Assembly: GCA_963170055.1 (NCBI GenBank)
Contig: CAUJGJ010000107.1
Coordinates: forward strand, 166,095 to 230,094
Source of the DNA: Halisarca cf. caerulea
Taxonomy: Eukaryota > Porifera > Demospongiae > Chondrillida > Halisarcidae
DNA length: 64,000 nucleotides
Direction: 5' to 3'
Part shown: positions 1 through 11,493 of the stretch, piece by piece
Layout of the letters: each line of letters begins with the position of its first letter
Numbering within the stretch: position 1 is the first letter of the stretch
Notes under the pieces: model-generated
Told to the model about the DNA's origin: nothing
The model's input: the letters and a program-made list of their open reading frames with translations, nothing else
The model's database searches: none
Position numbers and translations under genes: made by a program

Positions 1-104
1 AGTGCCAAATATTGGTATTAGCACCACCATATCCAACACTACACAAATACGCCCACAGCACTTCAGAAAGGTCATGTGTGTCCACTGGGAATGTGCGTGG
101 TGCT
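1..104 (+). repeat. Reference monomer (monomer 1)
   Basis: This copy is close to the visual consensus and sets the monomer coordinates used elsewhere. Positions 1-27 form the downstream part of a dyad centred at positions 9-11. Positions 21-60 are strongly A/C-rich (17 C and 3 G in 40 bases). Positions 59-73 are the variable cassette, here the type reading CACTTCAGAAAGGTC. Positions 74-104 are a conserved G/T-rich stretch containing CATGTGTGTCC, CTGGGAATGTG and CGTGGTGCT. The two CpG sites lie at about 50-51 (TACGCC) and 96-97 (TGCGTGG). A TAG at 104/1-2 closes one reading frame in every monomer. The boundary itself is arbitrary, because a tandem repeat has no natural start. Confidence 0.95.
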
Positions 105-1200
105 AGTGCCAAATATTGGTATTAGCACCAGCATATCCAACATTACACAAATACGCCCACAGTAGTTAAAAATCTTCATGTGTGTCCAATGGGAATGTGT
201 GTGGTGCTAGTGCCATATATTGGTATTAGCACCACCATATCCAACACTACACAAATACGCCCACAGCACTTCAGAAACTTCATATGTGTCCACTGGGAAT
301 GTGCGTGGTGCTAGTGCCAAATATTGGTATTAGCACCAGCATATCCAACACTACACAAATACGCCCACAGCACTTCAGAAAGGTCATGTGTGTCCACTGG
401 GAATGTGCGTGGTGCTAGTGCCAAATATTGGTATTAGCACCAGCATATCCAACTCTACACAAATACGCCCACAGTAGTTAAAAATCTTCATGTGTGTCCA
501 CTGGGAATGTGCGTGGTGCTAGTGCCAAATATTTTTATTAGCACCACCATATCCAACATTACACAAATACGCCCACAGCACTTCAGAAACTTCATGTGTG
601 TCCACTGGGAATGTGCGTGGTGCTAGTGCCAAATATTGGTATTAGCACCAGCATATCCAACACTAAACAAAGACGCCCACAGCACTTCAGAAAGGTCATG
701 TGTGTCCACTGGGAATGTGCGTGGTGCTAGTGCCAAATATTGGTATTAGCACCAGCATATCCAACATTACACAAATACGCCCACAGTAGTTAAAAATCTT
801 CATGCGTGTCCAATGGGAATGTGTGTGGTGCTAGTGCCATATATTGGTATTAGCACCACCATATCCAACACTACACAAATACGCCCACAGCACTTCAGAA
901 ACTTCATGTGTGTCCACTGGGAATGTGCGTGGTGCTAGTGCCAAATAATGGTATTAGCACCAGCATATCCAACACTACACAGATACGCCCACAGCACTTC
1001 AGCAAGGTCATGTGTGTCTACTGGGAATGTGCGTGGTGCTAGTGCCAAATATTGGTATTAGCACCATCATATCCAACACTACACAAATACGCCCACAGCA
1101 CTTCAGTAAGGTCATGTGTGTCCACTGGGAATGTGCGTGGTGCTAGTGCCAAATATTGGTATTAGCACCAGCATATCCAACATTACACAAATACGCCCAC

Positions 1201-1424
1201 AGCATATAAGAAACTTCATGTGTGTCCACTGGGAAAGTGCGTGGTGCTAGTGCCAAATATTGGTATTAGCACCACCACATCCAACACTACACAAATGCGC
1301 CCACAGTACTTCAGAAAGGTCATGTGTGTCCACTGGGAATGCGCGTGGTGCCAGTGCCAAATATTGGTATTAGCACCAGCATATCCAACATTACACAAAT
1401 ACGCCCACAGTAGTTAAGAATCTT
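1201..1424 (+). repeat. Diagnostic trimer module, first of ten copies
   Basis: Consecutive monomers carry a linked set of rare variants: cassette CATATAAGAAAC, then GGGAAAGTGCG, then CACCACCACATCC with AATGCGCCCACAGTACTTC, then GAATGCGCGTGGTGCCAGTG, then CATTACAC with GTAGTTAAGAATC. The same combination is found with its core starting near 1216, 13874, 16890, 18450, 19906, 22194, 26875, 30515, 33531 and 35507. The 16890 and 18450 copies begin with the ordinary GCACTTCAGAAAC cassette and share a TTATGTGTTTCC variant. The 22194 copy has an extra G at 22332-22333. A partial relative, lacking the first part, lies near 20738. I saw no copy to the right of 35.8 kb. Confidence 0.85.
1241..1275. repeat. 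Representative 35-bp imperfect dyad present in nearly every monomer
   Basis: The left arm GTGGTGCTAGTGCCAA is at 1241-1256, the 3-nt loop ATA at 1257-1259 and the right arm TTGGTATTAGCACCAC at 1260-1275. The arms pair at 14 of 16 positions. The two exceptions are G opposite T, so a plus-strand transcript could pair all 16 positions with two G-U wobbles, while a minus-strand transcript would have two C-A mismatches. The dyad recurs every 104 bp. When monomer position 27 is G (CACCAGC) rather than C (CACCACC), the outermost pair is lost. Variants that weaken it include CCATATATTGG (from 213), a TTTTT core (near 532), AATAATGG (near 947) and GCGTTATGCTA in the left arm (from about 30.2 kb on). 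Short dyads and cruciform potential are known to be common in centromeric satellites; a function here is inference. Confidence 0.9.
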
Positions 1425-1734
1425 CATGTGTGTCCACTGGGAATGTTTGTGGTGCTAGTGCCCAATATTGGTATTAGCACCAGCATATCCAACACTACAC
1501 AAATACGCCCGCAGATCTTCAGAAACTTCATGTGTGTCTACTGGGAATGTGCGTGGTGCTAGTACCAAATATTTGTATTTGCACCAGCATATCCAACGCT
1601 ACACAAATACGCCCACAGCACTTCAGAAAGGTCATGTGTGTCCACTGGGAATGTGCGTGGTGCTAGTGCCAAATATTGGTATTAGCACCACCATATCCAA
1701 CACTACACAAATACGCCCACAGCACTTCAGAAAG

Positions 1735-4691
1735 GTCATGTGTGTCCACTGGGAATGTGCGTGGTGCTAGTGCCAAATATTGGTATTAGCACCAGCATAT
1801 CCAACATTACACAAATACGCCCACAGTAGTTAAAAATCTTCATGTGTGTCCAATGGGAATGTGTGTGGTGCTAGTGCCATATATTGGTATTAGCACCACC
1901 ATATCCAACACTACACAAATACGCCCACAGCACTTCAGAAACTTCATATGTGTCCACTGGGAATGTGCGTGGTGCTAGTGCCAAATATTGGTATTAGCAC
2001 CAGCATATCCAACACTACACAAATACGCCCACAGCACTTCAGAAAGGTCATGTGTGTCCACTGGGAATGTGCGTGGTGCTAGTGCCAAATATTGGTATTA
2101 GCACCAGCATATCCAACTCTACACAAATACGCCCACAGTAGTTAAAAATCTTCATGTGTGTCCACTGGGAATGTGCGTGGTGCTAGTGCCAAATATTTTT
2201 ATTAGCACCACCATATCCAACATTACACAAATACGCCCACAGCACTTCAGAAACTTCATGTGTGTCCACTGGGAATGTGCGTGGTGCTAGTGCCAAATAT
2301 TGGTATTAGCACCACCATATCCAACAATACAAAAATACGCCCACAGCACTTCAGAAACTTCATGTGTGTTCACTGGGAATGTGCGTGGTGCTAGTGCCAA
2401 ATATTGGTATTAGCACCACCATATCCAACACTACACAAATACGCCCACAGCACTTCAGAAAGGTGATATGTGTCCACTGGGAAAGTGCGTGGTGCTAGTG
2501 CCAAATATTGGTATTAGCACCAGCATATCCAACACTACACAAATACGCCCACAGAACTTCAGAAACTCCATGTGTGTTCACTGGGAATGTGCGTGGTGCT
2601 CGTGCCAAATATTGGTATTAGCACCAGCATATCCAACAGTACACAAATACGCCCACAGCACTTCAGAAAGGGCATGTGTGTCCACTGGGAATGTGCGTGG
2701 TGCTAGTGCCAAATATTGGTATTAGCACCACCATATCCAACACTACACAAATACGCCCACAGAACTTCAGAAACTTCATGTGTGTCCACTGGGAATGTGC
2801 GTGGTGCTAGTGCCAAATATTGGTATTAGCATCAGCATATCAAACACCACACAAATACGCTCACAGCACTTCAGAAACTTCATGTGTGTCTACTGGGAAT
2901 GTGCGTGGTGCTAGTGCCAAATATTGGTATTAGCACCAGCATATCCAACATAACACAAATACGCCCACAGTAGTTAAAAATCTTCATGTGTGTCCAATGG
3001 GAATGTGTGTGGTGCTAGTGCCATATATTGGTATTAGCACCACCATATCCAACACTACACAAATACGCCCACAGCACTTCAGAAACTTCATGTGTGTCCA
3101 CTGGGAATGTGCGTGGTGCTAGTGCCAAATAATGGTATTAGCACCAGCATATCCAACACTACACAGATACGCCCACAGCACTTCAGCAAGGTCATGTGTG
3201 TCTACTGGGAATGTGCGTGGTGCTAGTGCCAAATATTGGTATTAGCACCATCATATCCAACACTACACAAATACGCCCACAGCACTTCAGTAAGGTCATG
3301 TGTGTCCACTGGGAATGTGCGTGGTGCTAGTGCCAAATATTGGTATTAGCACCAGCATATCCAACATTACACAAATACGCCCACAGTAGTTAAAAATCTT
3401 CATGTGTGTCCAATGGGAATGTGTGTGGTGCTAGTGCCATATATTGGTATTAGCACCACCATATCCAACACTACACAAATACGCCCACAGCACTTCAGAA
3501 ACTTCATATGTGTCCACTGGGAATGTGCGTGGTGCTAGTGCCAAATATTGGTATTAGCACCAGCATATCCAACACTACACAAATACGCCCACAGCACTTC
3601 AGAAAGGTCATGTGTGTCCACTGGGAATGTGCGTGGTGCTAGTGCCAAATATTGGTATTAGCACCAGCATATCCAACTCTACACAAATACGCCCACAGTA
3701 GTTAAAAATCTTCATGTGTGTCCACTGGGAATGTGCGTGGTGCTAGTGCCAAATATTTTTATTAGCACCACCATATCCAACATTACACAAATACGCCCAC
3801 AGCACTTCAGAAACTTCATGTGTGTCCACTGGGAATGTGCGTGGTGCTAGTGCCAAATATTGGTATTAGCACCACCATATCCAACAATACAAAAATACGC
3901 CCACAGCACTTCAGAAACTTCATGTGTGTTCACTGGGAATGTGCGTGGTGCTAGTGCCAAATATTGGTATTAGCACCACCATATCCAACACTACACAAAT
4001 ACGCCCACAGCACTTCAGAAAGGTGATATGTGTCCACTGGGAAAGTGCGTGGTGCTAGTGCCAAATATTGGTATTAGCACCAGCATATCCAACACTACAC
4101 AAATACGCCCACAGAACTTCAGAAACTCCATGTGTGTTCACTGGGAATGTGCGTGGTGCTCGTGCCAAATATTGGTATTAGCACCAGCATATCCAACAGT
4201 ACACAAATACGCCCACAGCACTTCAGAAAGGGCATGTGTGTCCACTGGGAATGTGCGTGGTGCTAGTGCCAAATATTGGTATTAGCACCACCATATCCAA
4301 CACTACACAAATACGCCCACAGAACTTCAGAAACTTCATGTGTGTCCACTGGGAATGTGCGTGGTGCTAGTGCCAAATATTGGTATTAGCATCAGCATAT
4401 CAAACACCACACAAATACGCTCACAGCACTTCAGAAACTTCATGTGTGTCTACTGGGAATGTGCGTGGTGCTAGTGCCAAATATTGGTATTAGCACCAGC
4501 ATATCCAACATAACACAAATACGCCCACAGTAGTTAAAAATCTTCATGTGTGTCCAATGGGAATGTGTGTGGTGCTAGTGCCATATATTGGTATTAGCAC
4601 CACCATATCCAACACTACACAAATACGCCCACAGCACTTCAGAAACTTCATGTGTGTCCACTGGGAATGTGCGTGGTGCTAGTGCCAAATA
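1735..4691 (+). repeat. 15-monomer (1560-bp) tandem duplication
   Basis: Bases 1735-3131 are repeated at 3295-4691 with an offset of exactly 1560 bp. I saw no mismatch when comparing line by line between those limits. Shared rare variants include CATATGTG (1945 and 3505), the TTTTT core, ATACAAAAATACG, GGTGATATGTG followed by GGGAAAG (2461 and 4021), TGCTCGTGCC (near 2597 and 4157) and CATCAGCATATCAAACACC (near 2830 and 4390). It breaks at the left at CACCATC versus CACCACC, and at the right at AATAATGG versus AATATTGG. A third, longer copy begins near 6707. Confidence 0.88.
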
Positions 4692-7600
4692 TTGGTATTA
4701 GCACCAGCATATCCAACACTAAACAAAGACGCCCACAGCACTTCAGAAAGGTCATGTGTGTCCACTGGGAATGTGCGTGGTGCTAGTGCCAAATACACAA
4801 ATACGCCCACAGTAGTTAAAAATCTTCATGCGTGTCCAATGGGAATGTGTGTGGTGCTAGTGCCATATATTGGTATTAGCACCACCATATCCAACACTAC
4901 ACAAATACGCCCACAGCACTTCAGAAACTTCATGTGTGTCCACTGGGAATGTGCGTGGTGCTAGTGCCAAATAATGGTATTAGCACCAGCATATCCAACA
5001 CTACACAGATACGCCCACAGCACTTCAGCAAGGTCATGTGTGTCCACTGGGAATGTGCGTGGTGCTAGTGCCAAATATTGGTAATAGCACCATCATATCC
5101 AACACTACACAAATACGCCCACAGCACTTCAGTAAGGTCATGTGTGTCCACTGGGAATGTGCGTGGTGCTAGTGCCAAATATTGGTATTAGCACCAGCAT
5201 ATCCAACATTACACAAATACGCCCACAGCATATAAGAAACTTCATGTGTGTCCACTGGGAAAGTGCGTGGTGCTAGTGCCAAATATTGGTATTAGCACCA
5301 GTATATCCAACACTACACAAATACGCCCACAGATCTTCATAAACTTCATGTGTGTCTACTGGGAATGTGCGTGGTGCTAGTACCAAATATTTGTATTTGC
5401 ACCAGCATATCCAACGCTACACAAATACGCCCACAGCACTTCAGAAAGGTCATGTGTGTCCACTGGGAATGTGCGTGGTGCTAGTGCCAAATATTGGTAT
5501 TAGCACCACCATATCCAACACTACACAAATACGCCCACAGCACTGCAGAAATTTCATGTGTGTCCACTGGGAATGTGCGTGGTGCTAGTGCCAAATAATG
5601 GTATTAGCACCAGCATATCCAACACTACACAGATACGCCCACAGCACTTCAGAAACTTCATGTGTGTCCTTTGACAATGTGCGTGGTGCTAGTGCCAAAT
5701 ATTGGTATTAGCACCAGCATATCCAACACTACACAAATACGCCCACAGCACTTCAGAAACTTCATGTGTGTCCACTGGGAATGTGCGTGGTGTTAGTGCC
5801 AAATATTGGTATTAGCACCAGCATATCCAACTCTACACAAATACGCCCACAGTAGTTAAAAATCTTCATGTGTGTCCACTGGGAATGTGCGTGGTGCTAG
5901 TGCCAAATATTTTTATTAGCACCACCATATCCAACACTACACAAATACGCCCACAGCACTTCAGAAACTTCATGTGTGTCCACTGGGAATGTGCGTGGTG
6001 CTAGTGCCAAATATTGGTATTAGCACCACCATATCCAACAATACAAAAATACGCCCACAGCACTTCAGAAACTTCATGTGAGTTCACTGGGAATGTGCGT
6101 GGTGCTAGTGCCAAATATTGGTATTAGCACCACCATATCCAACACTACACAAATACGCCCACAGCACTTCAGAAAGGTGATATGTGTCCACTGGGAAAGG
6201 GCGTGGTGCTAGTGCCAAATATTGGTATTAGCAAAAGCATATCCAACACTACACAAATACGCCCACAGAACTTCAGAAACTCCATGTGTGTTCACTGGGA
6301 ATGTGCGTGGTGCTAGTGCCAAATATTGGTATTAGCAAAAGCATATCCAACACTACACAAATACGCCCACAGAACTTCAGAAACTCCATGTGTGTTCACT
6401 GGGAATGTGCGTGGTGCTAGTGCCAAATATTGGTATTAGCACCACCATATCCAACACTACACAAATACGCCCACAGCACTTCAGAAAGGTCATGTGTGTC
6501 CACTGGGAATGTGCGTGGTGCTAGTGCCAAATATTGGTATTAGCACCAGCATATCCAACATTACACAAATACGCCCACAGTAGTTAAAAATCTTCATGTG
6601 TGTCCAATGGGAATGTGTGTGGTGCTAGTTCCATATATTGGTATTAGCACCACCATATCCAACACTACACAAATACGCCCACAGCATATAAGAAACTTCA
6701 TGTGTGTCCACTGGGAATGTGCGTGGTGCTAGTGCCAAATATTGGTATTAGCACCAGCATATCCAACACTACACAAATACGCCCACAGCACTTCAGAAAG
6801 GTCATGTGTGTCCACTGGGAATGTGCGTGGTGCTAGTGCCAAATATTGGTATTAGCACCAGCATATCCAACTCTACACAAATACGCCCACAGTAGTTAAA
6901 AATCTTCATGTGTGTCCACTGGGAATGTGCGTGGTGCTAGTGCCAAATATTTTTATTAGCACCACCATATCCAACATTACACAAATACGCCCACAGCACT
7001 TCAGAAACTTCATGTGTGTCCACTGGGAATGTGCGTGGTGCTAGTGCCAAATATTGGTATTAGCACCACCATATCCAACAATACAAAAATACGCCCACAG
7101 CACTTCAGAAACTTCATGTGTGTTCACTGGGAATGTGCGTGGTGCTAGTGCCAAATATTGGTATTAGCACCACCATATCCAACACTACACAAATACGCCC
7201 ACAGCACTTCAGAAAGGTGATATGTGTCCACTGGGAAAGTGCGTGGTGCTAGTGCCAAATATTGGTATTAGCACCAGCATATCCAACACTACACAAATAC
7301 GCCCACAGAACTTCAGAAACTCCATGTGTGTTCACTGGGAATGTGCGTGGTGCTCGTGCCAAATATTGGTATTAGCACCAGCATATCCAACAGTACACAA
7401 ATACGCCCACAGCACTTCAGAAAGGGCATGTGTGTCCACTGGGAATGTGCGTGGTGCTAGTGCCAAATATTGGTATTAGCACCACCATATCCAACACTAC
7501 ACAAATACGCCCACAGAACTTCAGAAACTTCATGTGTGTCCACTGGGAATGTGCGTGGTGCTAGTGCCAAATATTGGTATTAGCATCAGCATATCAAACA

Positions 7601-8775
7601 CCACACAAATACGCTCACAGCACTTCAGAAACTTCATGTGTGTCTACTGGGAATGTGCGTGGTGCTAGTGCCAAATATTGGTATTAGCACCAGCATATCC
7701 AACATAACACAAATACGCCCACAGTAGTTAAAAATCTTCATGTGTGTCCAATGGGAATGTGTGTGGTGCTAGTGCCATATATTGGTATTAGCACCACCAT
7801 ATCCAACACTACACAAATACGCCCACAGCACTTCAGAAACTTCATGTGTGTCCACTGGGAATGTGCGTGGTGCTAGTGCCAAATATTGGTATTAGCACCA
7901 GCATATCCAACACTAAACAAAGACGCCCACAGCACTTCAGAAAGGTCATGTGTGTCCACTGGGAATGTGCGTGGTGCTAGTGCCAAATATTGGTATTAGC
8001 ACCAGCATATCCAACATTACACAAATACGCCCACAGTAGTTAAAAATCTTCATGCGTGTCCAATGGGAATGTGTGTGGTGCTAGTGCCATATATTGGTAT
8101 TAGCACCACCATATCCAACACTACACAAATACGCCCACAGCACTTCAGAAACTTCATGTGTGTCCACTGGGAATGTGCGTGGTGCTAGTGCCAAATAATG
8201 GTATTAGCACCAGCATATCCAACACTACACAGATACGCCCACAGCACTTCAGCAAGGTCATGTGTGTCCACTGGGAATGTGCGTGGTGCTAGTGCCAAAT
8301 ATTGGTAATAGCACCATCATATCCAACACTACACAAATACGCCCACAGCACTTCAGTAAGGTCATGTGTGTCCACTGGGAATGTGCGTGGTGCTAGTGCC
8401 AAATATTGGTATTAGCACCAGCATATCCAACATTACACAAATACGCCCACAGCATATAAGAAACTTCATGTGTGTCCACTGGGAAAGTGCGTGGTGCTAG
8501 TGCCAAATATTGGTATTAGCACCAGTATATCCAACACTACACAAATACGCCCACAGATCTTCATAAACTTCATGTGTGTCTACTGGGAATGTGCGTGGTG
8601 CTAGTACCAAATATTTGTATTTGCACCAGCATATCCAACGCTACACAAATACGCCCACAGCACTTCAGAAAGGTCATGTGTGTCCACTGGGAATGTGCGT
8701 GGTGCTAGTGCCAAATATTGGTATTAGCACCACCATATCCAACACTACACAAATACGCCCACAGCACTGCAGAAA
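3513..8775 (+). repeat. 31-monomer duplication carrying a deletion in copy 1
   Basis: Segment 3513-5551 corresponds to 6707-8775. The offset is 3194 bp before the 4785 deletion and 3224 bp (31 monomers) after it, so only the left copy has lost 30 bp. Both copies carry GGTGATATGTG, TGCTCGTGCC, CATCAGCATATC, AAACAAAGAC, AATAATGG, TTCAGCAAGG, GGTAATAGCACCATC, CATATAAG and TTTGTATTTGC with AACGCTAC in the same order. The match ends where CTGCAGAAATTTC meets CTGCAGAAAGGTC. Because the right copy and other relatives are full length, the deletion most simply occurred after this duplication. Confidence 0.82.
4785..4858 (+). repeat. Truncated 74-bp monomer (30-bp internal deletion)
   Basis: This is the only monomer in the window that is grossly wrong in length. 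It reads AGTGCCAAATACACAAATAC where a normal copy has 30 more bases between AAAT and ACAC. The deletion removes monomer positions 11-40, that is the whole right arm of the dyad and part of the A/C-rich stretch. Related full-length copies lie at 729-832, 7979-8082 and 10371-10474. Junction microhomology is minimal (a single A). Loss of exactly one hairpin arm suggests slippage or hairpin processing, but unequal exchange is not excluded. Confidence 0.93.
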
Positions 8776-9877
8776 GGTCATGTGTGTCCACTGGGAATGT
8801 GCGTGGTGCTAGTGCCAAATAATGGTATTAGCACCACCATATCCAACACTACACAAATACGCCCACAGCACTTCAGAAACTTCATGTGTGTCCACTGGGA
8901 ATGTGCGTGGTGCTAGTGCCAAATATTGGTATTAGCACCAGCATATCCAACACTAAACAAAGACGCCCACAGCACTTCAGAAAGGTCATGTGTGTCCACT
9001 GGGAATGTGCGTGGTGCTAGTGCCAAATATTGGTATTAGCACCAGCATATCCAACATTACACAAATACGCCCACAGTAGTTAAAAATCTTCATGCGTGTC
9101 CAATGGGAATGTGTGTGGTGCTAGTGCCATATATTGGTATTAGCACCACCATATCCAACACTACACAAATACGCCCACAGCACTTCAGAAACTTCATGTG
9201 TGTCCACTGGGAATGTGCGTGGTGCTAGTGCCAAATAATGGTATTAGCACCAGCATATCCAACACTACACAGATACGCCCACAGCACTTCAGCAAGGTCA
9301 TGTGTGTCCACTGGGAATGTGCGTGGTGCTAGTGCCAAATATTGGTAATAGCACCATCATATCCAACACTACACAAATACGCCCACAGCACTTCAGTAAG
9401 GTCATGTGTGTCCACTGGGAATGTGCGTGGTGCTAGTGCCAAATATTGGTATTAGCACCAGCATATCCAACATTACACAAATACGCCCACAGCATATAAG
9501 AAACTTCATGTGTGTCCACTGGGAAAGTGCGTGGTGCTAGTGCCAAATATTGGTATTAGCACCAGTATATCCAACACTACACAAATACGCCCACAGATCT
9601 TCATAAACTTCATGTGTGTCTACTGGGAATGTGCGTGGTGCTAGTACCAAATATTTGTATTTGCACCAGCATATCCAACGCTACACAAATACGCCCACAG
9701 CACTTCAGAAAGGTCATGTGTGTCCACTGGGAATGTGCGTGGTGCTAGTGCCAAATATTGGTATTAGCACCACCATATCCAACACTACACAAATACGCCC
9801 ACAGCACTGCAGAAAGGTCATGTGTGTCCACTGGGAATGTGCGTGGTGCTAGTGCCAAATAATGGTATTAGCACCAG
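7783..9877 (+). repeat. 10-monomer (1040-bp) tandem duplication
   Basis: Bases 7783-8837 recur at 8823-9877, offset 1040 bp, with no mismatch noticed. The unit includes AAACAAAGAC, CATGCGTGTCCAATGGG, AATAATGG, TTCAGCAAGG, GGTAATAGCACCATC, CATATAAG with GGGAAAG, CACCAGTATATCC with ATCTTCATAAAC, TTTGTATTTGC with AACGCTAC, and CACTGCAGAAAGG. The left limit is AATATTGG versus AATAATGG and the right limit is CACCACC versus CACCAGC. This is one of the shortest higher-order units in the window and is itself followed by a 13-monomer version. Confidence 0.87.
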
Positions 9878-11493
9878 CATATCCAACACTACACAGATAC
9901 GCCCACAGCACTTCAGAAACTTCATGTGTGTCCTTTGACAATGTGCGTGGTGCTAGTGCCAAATATTGGTATTAGCACCAGCATATCCAACACTACACAA
10001 ATACGCCCACAGCACTTCAGAAACTTCATGTGTGTCCACTGGGAATGTGCGTGGTGTTAGTGCCAAATATTGGTATTAGCACCAGCATATCCAACTCTAC
10101 ACAAATACGCCCACAGTAGTTAAAAATCTTCATGTGTGTCCAATGGGAATGTGTGTGGTGCTAGTGCCATATATTGGTATTAGCACCACCATATCCAACA
10201 CTACACAAATACGCCCACAGCACTTCAGAAACTTCATGTGTGTCCACTGGGAATGTGCGTGGTGCTAGTGCCAAATATTGGTATTAGCACCAGCATATCC
10301 AACACTAAACAAAGACGCCCACAGCACTTCAGAAAGGTCATGTGTGTCCACTGGGAATGTGCGTGGTGCTAGTGCCAAATATTGGTATTAGCACCAGCAT
10401 ATCCAACATTACACAAATACGCCCACAGTAGTTAAAAATCTTCATGCGTGTCCAATGGGAATGTGTGTGGTGCTAGTGCCATATATTGGTATTAGCACCA
10501 CCATATCCAACACTACACAAATACGCCCACAGCACTTCAGAAACTTCATGTGTGTCCACTGGGAATGTGCGTGGTGCTAGTGCCAAATAATGGTATTAGC
10601 ACCAGCATATCCAACACTACACAGATACGCCCACAGCACTTCAGCAAGGTCATGTGTGTCCACTGGGAATGTGCGTGGTGCTAGTGCCAAATATTGGTAA
10701 TAGCACCATCATATCCAACACTACACAAATACGCCCACAGCACTTCAGTAAGGTCATGTGTGTCCACTGGGAATGTGCGTGGTGCTAGTGCCAAATATTG
10801 GTATTAGCACCAGCATATCCAACATTACACAAATACGCCCACAGCATATAGGAAACTTCATGTGTGTCCACTGGGAAAGTGCGTGGTGCTAGTGCCAAAT
10901 ATTGGTATTAGCACCAGTATATCCAACACTACACAAATACGCCCACAGATCTTCATAAACTTCATGTGTGTCTACTGGGAATGTGCGTGGTGCTAGTACC
11001 AAATATTTGTATTTGCACCAGCATATCCAACGCTACACAAATACGCCCACAGCACTTCAGAAAGGTCATGTGTGTCCACTGGGAATGTGCGTGGTGCTAG
11101 TGCCAAATATTGGTATTAGCACCACCATATCCAACACTACACAAATACGCCCACAGCACTGCAGAAAGGTCATGTGTGTCCACTGGGAATGTGCGTGGTG
11201 CTAGTGCCAAATAATGGTATTAGCACCAGCATATCCAACACTACACAGATACGCCCACAGCACTTCAGAAACTTCATGTGTGTCCTTTGACAATGTGCGT
11301 GGTGCTAGTGCCAAATATTGGTATTAGCACCAGCATATCCAACACTACACAAATACGCCCACAGCACTTCAGAAACTTCATGTGTGTCCACTGGGAATGT
11401 GCGTGGTGTTAGTGCCAAATATTGGTATTAGCACCAGCATATCCAACTCTACACAAATACGCCCACAGTAGTTAAAAATCTTCATGTGTGTCC
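8823..11493 (+). repeat. 13-monomer (1352-bp) duplication
   Basis: Bases 8823-10141 match 10175-11493 at 1352 bp. The unit is the preceding 10-mer extended by monomers carrying TCCTTTGACAATG (9931 and 11283), GGTGTTAGTG and AACTCTACAC. One difference seen is CATATAAGAAAC (9493) versus CATATAGGAAAC (10845). The two copies part where CCAATGGG meets CCACTGGG. With the 10-mer step, the core block is present three times in 3.7 kb. A more distant relative follows at 14229 to about 15010. Confidence 0.84.

Larger units (their letters stand above)
1..2314 (+). repeat. 16-monomer (1664-bp) duplication, left end
   Basis: Bases 1-650 match 1665-2314 at an offset of exactly 1664 bp (16 monomers). Both copies carry the same succession of variants: a CAATGGGAATGTGTGTGG monomer, a CATATGTGTCC variant (281 and 1945), an AACTCTACAC monomer and the TTTTT core (near 532 and 2196). 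The match breaks at 651/2315, where CACCAGC meets CACCACC. The first copy begins at the window edge, so its true left limit is not visible. Sequence between the copies (651-1664) belongs to another haplotype that recurs near 13.3-14.4 kb. Confidence 0.85.

Noticed and set aside
101..112. Helitron 3' terminus (CTAGT with hairpin)
   Set aside because: CTAGT occurs in each monomer, but it lies inside the left dyad arm, not after a hairpin, and no Helitron body or 5' end exists in the window.
1246..1265. Serum-response CArG box at CCAAATATTGG
   Set aside because: The A/T core is seven bases, not six, so it does not fit CC(A/T)6GG; it is better explained as the inner part of the dyad.
1241..1275. 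Rho-independent terminator or tRNA-like hairpin
   Set aside because: There is no T-tract after the stem and no A/B-box or cloverleaf, and the structure repeats hundreds of times in satellite DNA.
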